A stretch of DNA of 64,000 bases from Astropecten irregularis (taxonomy: Eukaryota > Echinodermata > Asteroidea > Paxillosida > Astropectinidae): contig OZ020248.1 of assembly GCA_963971285.1 (NCBI GenBank), forward strand, positions 5,146,001 through 5,210,000. Reading direction: 5' to 3'. Position numbers and translations under genes: made by a program. Under the pieces are notes generated by a model that worked only from the letters and a program-made list of their open reading frames with translations, was not told the origin of the DNA and searched no databases. Position 1 is the stretch's first letter. The number at the start of each line of letters is the position of its first letter. Shown here one piece after another: positions 43,600 to 52,520 of this stretch.

Positions 43600-45950
43600 C
43601 TGAAAGCTCCATCAGAAATCTCATCAGTGAACGTCTTCTCTTCAGTCTTCTGATGTTGCATCAAAGGGGTCCCTTGCTTATCAGGATTGTGGCAGTAGTC
43701 GTCAGTATTTCCTTCTGTCTTGGGTACAATCGCTGCTATTTCCATTGCAGAAGCTCCATCAGAAATGTCATCAGCGAACATAATCTCTTCAGTCTTCTGA
43801 TGTTGCATCAAAGAGGTCCCTTGCTTATCAGGATTGTCGCAGTAGTCGTCAGTATTTCCTTCTGTCTTGGGTACAATCGCTGCTATTTCCATTGCAGAAG
43901 CTCCATCGAATATGTCATCAGCGAACATAATCTCTTTAGTCTTCCGATGTTGCATCAAAGAGGTCCCTTGCTTATCAGGATTGTCACAGTAGTCGTCAGC
44001 ATTTCCTTCTGTCTTGGGTACAATCGCTGCTATTTCCATTGCAGAAGCTCCATCGAATATGTCATCAGCGAACATAATCTCTTCAGTCTTCTGATGCTGC
44101 ATCAAAGACGTCCCTTGCTTATCAGAATTGTCGCAGTAGTCGTCAGTATTTCCTTCTGTCTTGGGTACAATCGCTGCTATTTCCATTGCAGAAGCTCCAT
44201 CGGAAATGTCATCAGCGAACATAATCTCTTCAGTCTTCTGATGTTGCATCAAAGAGGTCCCTTGCTTATCAGAATTGTCGCAGTAGTCGTCAGTATTTCC
44301 TTCTGTCTTGGGTACAATCGCTGCTATTTCTATTGCAGAAGCTCCATCGAATATGTCATCAGCAAACATAATCTCTTCAGTCTTCTGATGCTGCATCAAA
44401 GACGTCCCTTGCTTATCAGAATTGTCGCAGTAGTCGTCAGTATTTCCTTCTGTCTTGGGTACAATCGCTGCTATTTCTATTGCAGAAGCTCCATCGAATA
44501 TGTCATCAGCAAACATAATCTCTTCAGTCTTCTGATGCTGCATCAAAGACGTCCCTTGCTTATCAGAATTGTCGCAGTAGTCGTCAGTATTTCCTTCTGT
44601 CTTGGGTACAATCGCTGCTATTTCCGTTGCAGAAGCTCCATCGGAAATGTCATCAGCGAACATAATCTCCTCAGTCTTCTGATGCTGCATCAAAGACGTC
44701 CCTTGCTTATCAGAATTGTCGCAGTAGTCGTCAGTATTTCCTTCTGTCTTGGGTACAATCGCTGCTATTTCCGTTGCAGAAGCTCCATCGGAAATGTCAT
44801 CAGCGAACATAATCTCCTCAGTCTTCTGATGCTGCATCAAAGAGGTCCCTTGCTTATCAGAATTGTCGCAGTAGTCGTCAGTATTTCCTTCTGTCTTGGG
44901 TACAATCGCTGCTATTTCCATTGCAGAAGCTCCATCGGAAATGTCATCAGCGAACATAATCTCCTCAGTCTTCTGATGCTGCATCAAAGACGTCCCTTGC
45001 TTATCAGAATTGTCGCAGTAGTCGTCAGTATTTCCTTCTGTCTTGGGTACAATCGCTGCTATTTCCGTTGCAGAAGCTCCATCGGAAATGTCATCAGCGA
45101 ACATAATCTCTTCAGTCTTCTGATGCTGCATCAAAGAGGTCCCTTGCTTATCAGAATTGTCGCAGTAGTCGTCAGTATTTCCTTCTGTCTTGGGTACAAT
45201 CGCTGCTATTTCCGTTGCAGAAGCTCCATCAGAAATGTCATCAGCGAACATAATCTCCTCAGTCTTCTGATGCTGCATCAAAGAGGTCCCTTGCTTATCA
45301 GAATTGTCGCAGTAGTCGTCAGTATTTCCTTCTGTCTTGGGTACAATCGCTGCTATTTCCGTTGCAGAAGCTCCATCGGAAATGTCATCAGCGAACATAA
45401 TCTCCTCAGTCTTCTGATGCTGCATCAAAGACGTCCCTTGCTTATCAGAATTGTCGCAGTAGTCGTCAGTATTTCCTTCTGTCTTGGGTACAATCGCTGC
45501 TATTTCCATTGCAGAAGCTCCATCAGAAATGTCATCAGCGAACATAATCTCTTCAGTCTTCTGATGCTGCATCAAAGACGTCCCTTGCTTATCAGAATTG
45601 TCGCAGTAGTCGTCAGTATTTCCTTCTGTCTTGGGTACAATCGCTGCTATTTCTATTGCAGAAGCTCCATCGAATATGTCATCAGCGAACATAATCTCTT
45701 CAGTCTTCTGATGCTGCATCAAAGACGTCCCTTGCTTATCAGAATTGTCGCAGTAGTCGTCAGTATTTCCTTCTGTCTTGGGTACAATCGCTGCTATTTC
45801 CATTGCAGAAGCTCCATCGGAAATGTCATCAGCGAACATAATCTCTTCAGTCTTCTGATGTTGCATCAAAGAGGTCCCTTGCTTATCAGAATTGTCGCAG
45901 TAGTCGTCAGTATTTCCTTCTGTCTTGGGTACAATCGCTGTTATTTCCAT
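43600..45950 (-). repeat. 147-bp coding minisatellite, 16 copies
   Basis: Sixteen head-to-tail copies of a 147-bp unit (49 codons); the phase marker TCCATTGCAGAAGCTCCATC recurs at exactly 147-bp steps (for example 43741, 43888, 44035). Inner copies differ by only a few bases (Phe/Ser in DDI[S/F]DGA; Met/Ile/Thr at position 1). The outer copies at the finger side differ more (NPDK for NSDK, EEKTFTDEIS). Gene G has three copies; A, B and H have one. Confidence 0.97.
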
Positions 45951-46185
45951 TGCAGAAGAGTTGTCACAACGTATATAACATAACACAGAGTGTCGCTGCT
46001 ATAACAAACAAGTCGTCAATTATTATATAGTGGCCGTGAGTCGCGACGTTCGCTTCACAGCAAGTTTAAACCACAATGTTCAGCACACAAAAATTTGGAG
46101 ATGTTCGGTGTAGTCAAATATTTAAAACAGCAGTTTCCGTACTGCAATGCCATTTCAATGTTTGGTAATTAGAAGAGTTATTTAC

Positions 46186-46426
46186 TTGCGACACAAACGA
46201 CCTGCCTCACTCATGCTTTCCAGTTTCCACTGAAATATCAACAAATGTTGAAAAGGGCTTCTAACAGACTCAATTAGAGAGTCAACCATTCTTGTGGTGA
46301 CAGTTCAACTTCTGATTGACTTCCATGGCTGCTGAATTCTATCAATCATCATGGTTCCTGTTGATGCAAGGATGAATGTCCGGACAGAGAGATCATCTAA
46401 ATCTAGCTGACAGTCTTGCTATCACT
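46186..46426 (-). other. Candidate 5' leader exon of ZNF E/F
   Basis: On the minus strand the acceptor-like TTTGTTTCAG at 46436-46427 is followed by conserved sequence (AGTGATAGCAAGACTGTCAG...). It ends at a plausible donor, CGCAA|GTAAAT, near 46186. The frame has early stops, so it would be untranslated. The homologous position in the second tandem unit is about 55,100-55,340. No promoter is recognised. Confidence 0.3.
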
Positions 46427-46439
46427 CTGAAACAAATTT

Positions 46440-48011
46440 AAACAGATTACAAAATAAATTGATTTACCGTTATTGTGAGACAAAGATAAAAGAGCAATAT
46501 TCTGGCAAACATTACCACAGAATGAACTGATTTTTATGATAGCAGGCCTACTGCAACAAACCTTATTTCAAATGTAAAATACAACAAACTACTAGTAACA
46601 GTTACTTTTAGGGTACGATACCTATAAAGGGAATAAAAACAACAAGTATAGATTCTAGCCTTCTACTGTTCCAAAATGATATTTTGGACTTTCAGCAACT
46701 TTTCGTCGAGTCCTTAAAACCCCCAGATAGAAGAAATTTGTGCAATTTTGTTACGAGCTTGTTGCCAACTTGAAAACAGTCCGTCTGCCAAGTGCCATTT
46801 TGTCTGGTCTGGCTAGACTAGTTTAGTCTGGTACCTACAACCAACATATCAAAAGTCCACACAATGAGAGCAGAAACTAGACTATGTTCCCATCTTTCCC
46901 GTTTTTACCCCATGATTTCCCTTAAAAATCAAAGCCCTGCTCTCTTTCCACAAATTTAACCTTGCTAATATTCACTGCGTAATTGAAGAGGACACCACGA
47001 AAGTATGGTCAGTGTACCTGTTTTCGAGTTATCAAGTTTTTGAGGGTTGGCCTTCTATACGTCACTGGTAGCAACGTGCAGGCCTGTACTACACAACCAG
47101 TTGATTTGTTTTGTGTAGGCCCAAGGGCCTGTTTGTTTAATGCACAAGATCACGAATCCTACGGATCCCATTTTAGCATAGGACATGGATCCTCAAATCT
47201 GGGATCCTGTGTGTGTCTTTACAAAAAGTGTACCTATTTCGTTACCAATTACCATTTTAATTTCTGGAACAGGCTAAGTCATTTTCACTAATATTACAAA
47301 CACCAGAATATTTGTTAGTTATAAATTATCTCATGTAGAAATAAGTTGTGTCTCATTTCTCCATTTTTTTTTATCCGGTTAGGCAGTATTAAAGGTACAA
47401 TACATGATTGGTAAAGGTCACAGGACTGCACTCATACTTTGTCTGATCAAACATGTACATGAAATAATTATTACTAAACCTGTGAAAATTTGAGCTCAAT
47501 CACACATCTGGGTCACGAGAAAATAGCGAAAATCTGATGCAATTTTTCTTATAAAACATGAAGAATAGTTTACTTTATGTTTGCTCCAAAAATCGTTCGG
47601 ATGAACGATCTTTGGAAAAGACACTAAATCTTGATTTGCTTTAAAAACCCAGGAACTGATGAACCAAGATTTCCCATGGTGACTGTTTGCACTGTTTTCG
47701 AACTGTTGAGTCCATTTTCTGTCTCAAACTCAATTCTTTTTTTTGGAGGCCTTGCAAATCCTATATGCTCCCTTTAAGACAAAAGTTGTATTAAACCGAA
47801 CCAAGGCAAACAACGCAAAAGGCCTAGCCGTTTGTCTGTGGGACTTTCCCTTAAATTAAACGGTTGGAAAGAATTCCACTGATGACCATAATTTGTACAC
47901 AACTCTATGGAACCAACAGAGGGCGTTTGGAGCAAGATGGCTGCCACTATATTGGAAGTGTACAATTTCCAATGCTACCCAAGTTTTCCACACCTGAGAT
48001 TGAAGTTCATC
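46440..48011. other. Non-coding spacer, unit 1
   Basis: No exon is seen. 46,600-46,830 (TGTTCCAAAATGATATTTTG, TTTTGTCTGGTCTGGCTAGA) is related to the inside of the 2.8-kb transposon near 32,800-32,980. 47,147-47,215 is a partial GGGCCTGTTTGTTT element. 47,389-47,774 is bounded by TTAA-like sites but lacks matching ends. Confidence 0.45.
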
Positions 48012-48019
48012 ATAATTTG

Positions 48020-48535
48020 GGGGATTGTGGCTTGACGGGTCCTAAAACTATAAAGGAAAGGAAACTTCTTTTTGAAAAGTAACTTACCTACATATACTTT
48101 GTTGGTCTTCGCCTCTATATTACCAAGGTAAATTTTTTGGAAAGAGGGCAGGGCTTTGATTTTTGAGGGAAATTATGGGGTAAAAACGGTAACCAAGATT
48201 GTAACATTTCACCGCCGCAAGGACGGCCGCACACGAGAATAGTCTGGTTTCCACTCTGACATTTTGAGGACTCTTGATATGTTGGGTCTGGGCACTAGAC
48301 TAACCAGACCAGACAAAATGGCCTCACGCGATCAGACGGTCTGTTTTAATGTTTACAAGAAGCGCGTAAGAAAATTGAATTTTAACCCTGAAATGTTTAA
48401 CAAATTTCTTCAGTTAGGCTTTTAAGGACCCAGGAACATTTGCTGAAAGTCAAAAGTATCCTTTTTGAGGAGTAGAAGTTAGTTCAGAGCCAAAAAAATC
48501 AATGTGTTTTGGGATCCCGTCAACCCACAATCGCC
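48020..48535. mobile_element. hAT-like 516-bp MITE, unit 1 copy
   Basis: A perfect 8-bp duplication ATAATTTG lies at 48012-48019 and 48536-48543. The inverted ends are GGGGATTGTGGCTTGACGGG and CCCGTCAACCCACAATCGCC. Same family as 24680-25196. Confidence 0.88.
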
Positions 48536-49028
48536 ATAATTTGTATCCAATAAGTTAACTCTTGAAGGTATAATCCTTTTTCCGTCATGGTCATCAGTGG
48601 AATTCTTTCCCCACCCATATTTATTTAGCTTCTTCTGTTCCAAAATGAGATTTGTTAATGTTAAGTTAAAGCAAATTTATTCCATTCATGGGTCCTGTAA
48701 ACCCTAACGTTAACTAGGCCTAGGCCTAGTAGTAGTATTAAAAGTCTTAAGTAAAATGAACATATTTCGGCAATATTTCAGTGAAAGAAAACAACAGTTT
48801 CTTACCCAAATAAATACTGGAAATAAAATGGGTGACGTAAAAGACACTAATGCCCACCTTCAAATTAATACATCAGTGAAAATGAACAGAAAAACCAGCA
48901 AATAAAGACTTTACAATCACTGTCAGACTGCGCGTTAATACATTCGCCATATTAAACTAAGCATTAAACTGCGTGTCCAGCTCCAACACTTGGTGGCGCT
49001 ATTTTGGACTGGCAGCTGATATTATTTT

Positions 49029-49157
49029 GGGTGCATTCGTTTAGCTCTCCCGGGTCGACACCAGTCAAACTCGTACCTATTCTCTCGCTCGTTTTGTGCA
49101 GTACAGCACGACCATTCCGTGTAAGGGCTGACCCGTGTTAGCTAAACGAATGCACCC
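49029..49157. mobile_element. MITE with GGGTGCATTCGTTTAGCT ends, unit 1 copy
   Basis: Perfect 18-bp inverted ends (GGGTGCATTCGTTTAGCT / AGCTAAACGAATGCACCC), 129 bp. Matches 33737-33865 and 57971-58099. Confidence 0.8.
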
Positions 49158-49431
49158 TTTGCACCCTGACATAATGATGTGCAAAGTAAATATTGCAATA
49201 CATTAATAAGTGCTACTCATAAAAAATTGCAATCAAGAAAACTTATTCAGTCAAAAGGACCTTGGCTGAATTAGAATGATTCAAATAATGTGAATGATAC
49301 TTATCAAGACTGATTTCTCTCCAGTATCTCTCCCAATACCTCTTGAACATCCAAACCTTCCATCACCAGGCCTATTCAGGGGGGTCTTGGAAGTATGGCC
49401 AGTGCTTAGGACTGGGTCCATCTTTTCTTAA

Positions 49432-49806
49432 AGAGGATGTTCAACACTCAACAAATCTTGCTTTATTTGTTAGAACTATATTCATTAAATTACTTGACAT
49501 GAGAAAAAAATTATCTCACACTGAACACAGAAAGAGAGTCTTTTGATGATTTTTCTCTTAACATATGCTCAACCCTCAAGCTACCCCAAAATTGAAACTG
49601 TCTGAATTTCGCCAATGGGGGTAGCCGGGCAGACAAATCTGTGTGATTTTGTGAGGTCACATTATGGAGCCTTTTCATTAAAACAAAAGGCTCCGTAATG
49701 TAAAAAAAAAAATTAATATTTTTTTTCTCATGTCAACATGTCAAGTAATCTAATGATTATAGTTCTAACAAATAAAGTGAGGTTTGTTGAGTGTTGAACA
49801 TCCTCT
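49432..49806. mobile_element. TTAA-flanked MITE with about 85-bp inverted arms, unit 1 copy
   Basis: TTAA lies at 49428-49431 and 49807-49810. The arms start AGAGGATGTTCAACACTCAA and end TTGAGTGTTGAACATCCTCT, with further pairing through TTTGTTAGAACTATA and ACTTGACATGAGAAA. The centre contains GGAGCCTTTTCATTAAAACA then AAAGGCTCC, a smaller hairpin. Confidence 0.85.
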
Positions 49807-50237
49807 TTAAGGCAATGGCCTGTGTTCATGATCATGTTTTTATTTAGATTTTACCTTAATCTACTATTCAACAAAACCAAACAGAAATAAACGACCAAAC
49901 ACAAACAAGCAATTACCACAAACAAACAGATGGACAAACAAGCAAACAAACAACAAAATGAATACACAATCCGGTTTCAAAATGTCTGTCTTCCACTTTT
50001 TTAATGACTTTATTGCATAGTGGAAATATCAAAACTTCTCTACAACAAATGCGTTGTGAATATTACACTGTAAACATAAACAGGTGTATTGACAGGTGTA
50101 ATCTTATCGTCAAAGAGCATCTTTGCAATGAGCAAAGTTTAATGAGCAGTGAGCTGTTTGAAACAATTCATTACTTGCACTGATGGAATGGTATAATATT
50201 CAAGACGGCCAGAATTCTCCTTGTTTGCACTGTGCAA

Positions 50238-50540
50238 TGGGAGACTTTTGGAGAGTCGTTCTTGAGTCAACAGCGCACGCACGCGCAATACAACGCGCGC
50301 ATGCTCACAATTGCCCAAACATGGTTTGACTCAAGACTCTCCAAGGCTGCGTTCGAGCGGTTACTCCCGGTAACACGAGTGTGATGCGCGCACGATACTC
50401 TCTGGTGCAGGAGCATACTCCCCGACGCTGGAGAGTATACTCTCGCTGACCCGAGTGTCGTACTCCGGCCGTTCGAGAGTTCAGGAGTAAACTCGTGTTA
50501 ACACGAGTAGCTCGCTCGAACGCAGCCTAAAAGTCTCCCA
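50238..50540. mobile_element. MITE (TGGGAGACTTTTGGAGAG) hosting a second MITE, unit 1
   Basis: The outer ends TGGGAGACTTTTGGAGAGTC and GACTCTCC...AAGTCTCCCA are inverted. The inner element 50345-50527 starts GGCTGCGTTCGAGCGGTTAC and ends GCTCGAACGCAGCC. It is full of ACTCGTGTTA/TAACACGAGT and GAGTATACTC palindromes. The outer family occurs without the inner one at 10805. Confidence 0.75.
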
Positions 50541-50561
50541 TTGATGCAATCAAACTGATCT

Positions 50562-50697
50562 GGGGTCAATTTCACAGAGCCCATGCCATCGATCATTACA
50601 AAGAATAAGCCATATATTGTACCCTACGTAGGGCTGTAATGCATCATAAGTCCTATGATTGATAGTAAGTTACGATGAGTTTGGTGAAATCGACCCC
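50562..50697. repeat. Hairpin repeat (GGGGTCAATTTCACAGAGCC), unit 1
   Basis: The ends GGGGTCAATTTCACAGAGCC and GTTTGGTGAAATCGACCCC are inverted. Related to 35338-35467 and identical in layout to 59509-59642. Confidence 0.55.
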
Positions 50698-50756
50698 TAG
50701 TCACAGACAGTGAGACAGGTTTTGATATTTAAATTCCACTCAAGCAAAATAATTTA

Positions 50757-51400
50757 TCTCAAGTGTGGGTCCGGTGGTGATTCATCAATGAACTTATTGT
50801 AAGTTGGTTGAAAAGTCTGAAATAAATAAATAAACGACCAAATGATAAAGATGGTCATACAGCAAGTGCAGGGTACATTGTTGGACAATAATATTAGGGA
50901 GAAAACTTAGGGCCCATTTGTTTAACCTACAGGATCCCAGATCTGCGGATCCATGTCCTATGCAGGGTAAGCTAAAATGGTATCCGGACCAGTGGGATCC
51001 GGATCAGTATGATCCGATCCGTGATCTCGTGCGTTAAACAAACAGGCCCATAAATACTGGTAAGGCTATGCCATTGAAAAGCCCTGCCCACTGTGGCTAG
51101 ACCCAGGCTTACTGGCTCAAAAACCTTCCATTTGTTATCCCTGAACCTCAGTACCAAAGAGCTGCTTAAAATCGCAATAAAGCTTGAATTATGGATACTC
51201 TCCATGATCAACGTGGACTTAATCTGTCAATCATGTGATCCAGGTCACAGCAGGGGCTTGAAGTTGATAGTTCAAGGCTAGGGATTATAGAAACCCAAGA
51301 CCCAAGTAAAAAGCCCAGGCCTAGCTTGGCCTGGCTTTTCAGTGGCTGGGCCCAACAAGTGAATGGTCTCTCTCCTACGCGGCCATTTCTCCACATCATG
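50757..51400 (-). pseudogene. Scattered ZNF finger relics, unit 1
   Basis: Minus-strand finger scraps only: SLMNHHRTHT-like DNA at about 50,757-50,800 and a linker/finger fragment at about 51,355-51,420 (AGTGAATGGTCTCTCTCCTA). They correspond to the relic at 36,180-36,420. No usable frame. Confidence 0.45.
50910..51049. mobile_element. GGGCCCATTTGTTTAAC MITE, unit 1
   Basis: About 140 bp with inverted ends GGGCCCATTTGTTTAACCTA / GCGTTAAACAAACAGGCCC. The interior is dense in GGATCC, GATCCGG and ATGATCC. It is the short, uninterrupted relative of 24601-25255. Confidence 0.7.
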
Positions 51401-51581
51401 ATGGATGATGCTAATGCATAAAGATGTCAAAATAAACGGGAAACAGTTAATACAAGCATAATTAGCATATACTGTAGTGTCTGTGCAAATGTTATCAAGC
51501 AGTAATAAAACTAACAAATAAGCAAAATGGAAATTGGCTGGATTGATTTTTAAGTCATTGAAAAGTGAAAAAGAAAAATTG

Positions 51582-51645
51582 ACTGGAGGGGGATTCGAAC
51601 CAGCGACAGTGTGCCGGTACTCTACCAACAGTGCTATCCAGCCAT
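51582..51645 (-). mobile_element. tRNA-derived SINE, unit 1
   Basis: Minus strand: GGATAGCACTGTTGGTAGAG, then a good B box GGTTCGAATCC, then CAGTCAATTTTTCTTTTTCA. The head is shorter than a full tRNA. Identical layout at 60,531-60,595. Confidence 0.6.
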
Positions 51646-52197
51646 ATGTTTGAAGTGCCCCTAATACCAGTCAATTATCTTTGTTCATTTGGGGGTGTAA
51701 ATTTTTCTTTGTTCACTCTTCAATTACTAGAAATAAAACTATTGGGACTGAAAGATATAAAAATGCATGAAATTTTCCAAATACTGGTATGTCTCTAAAT
51801 TATTGACTTACAATCCAACATCTGAAGACTTTTATGGCTAGTTTAGGGCACTGCAAATTTATGGTTTAAAACACGTTGCTTTATAACAACAATATTGGTT
51901 CTCACAAGAGCCCAATCCATCATGCACACAAGAGCCCAATCCATCATGCACATAGGCAGCTGGAAAATAAGACATTCTGTTAACTTTGACAGAAATGTGA
52001 GGTTGTTTGTCTTTTTACATGTTTAATATTTTGGGAGGCTAATCATCTTTACCTGCAGCTGGGGTGCTAAATTGCAAAGGATGCGACTTCAACGTGATCG
52101 AGTTGCAGGCTTTCATGGGCGCCCCTTGGCTGCCAGCCACATCAACCCATATATGATCACGGAGTACAGCCTGAGATCGAAAGTGTTTAATTTTTGT

Positions 52198-52358
52198 GGA
52201 GGGAGGAAAACCAGTGAACCCGGAGAAAAACCCTCGTAGCATGGGAGAAGAACCAACGCACAACTCTACTCACATGATGACTGAGCCCGGAATCGAACCC
52301 GGGCCACATTGCTTTGGTGAGAGGCGAGTGCCTAACACAATTGTCACCTATGCCACCC
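52198..52358 (-). mobile_element. tRNA-type SINE with conserved core, unit 1
   Basis: Minus strand: the head GGTGGCATAGGTGACAATTG with a strong B box (GGGTTCGATTCC) is followed by a body with CGAGGGTTTTTCTCCGGGTT and GGTTTTCCTCCC. That core resembles the deeply conserved SINE domains described in marine metazoans (I think of the Nin type; from memory, unverified). The copy in unit 2 is at 61,151-61,311. Confidence 0.6.
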
Positions 52359-52520
52359 ATATACTGGTGACGTTCTGAGCCTACTAGCTCAGAGGAAGAT
52401 AAAAGGCATGGTTACGCATGACTCTCAATTCGGCAAGTAATATCAAGTACCCCCGGTAAACGACAAACTGACTCCAGAAAAAAGAAATGGAAAGAATATT
52501 CAACCGCACCTGTCCATGAT

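Larger units (their letters stand above)
41785..45950 (-). pseudogene. ZNF E/F, 5' part: 16-copy N-terminal module and 21 fingers
   Basis: The frame is open from the ATG at 45950 to the transposon. The frame above it (from a candidate TTTGTTATAG acceptor at 45999) has no ATG. Residues 1 to about 784 are 16 tandem copies of a 49-residue module ([13 protein letters not shown]...DDISDGASA), acidic and without obvious structure motifs. The first residue of each copy varies (Met, Ile or Thr), so only some copies carry an ATG. From about residue 798 there are 21 fingers. Fingers 2-7, 8-13 and 14-19 are near-identical six-finger blocks (504 bp each), and the block continues in decayed form across the transposon. 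Fingers 6, 12 and 18 end H-X3-N. Finger 22 is cut at ACGLCD; translation would then run into the transposon and stop at 41655. Without the transposon the gene would encode about 1,624 residues and 29 fingers. It is called pseudogene only because of the insertion. Confidence 0.82.

Noticed and set aside
43653-45983. A 776-codon open frame on the plus strand opposite the 16-copy repeat
   Set aside because: It exists because the 147-bp unit is a multiple of three and happens to lack stops on the other strand. It has no start context, splice sites or similarity, while the minus frame joins a clear finger array.
46983-47291. A 102-codon frame conserved in both tandem units (also at 55897)
   Set aside because: Conservation is explained by the recent segmental duplication, and the frame overlaps a GGGCCTGTTTGTTT element. 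No codon-like pattern of differences is seen.
47389-47774. Another TTAA-type MITE in the spacer
   Set aside because: TTAA-like borders are present, but the termini (AGGTACAATACATG and ATATGCTCCC) do not form a convincing inverted repeat.
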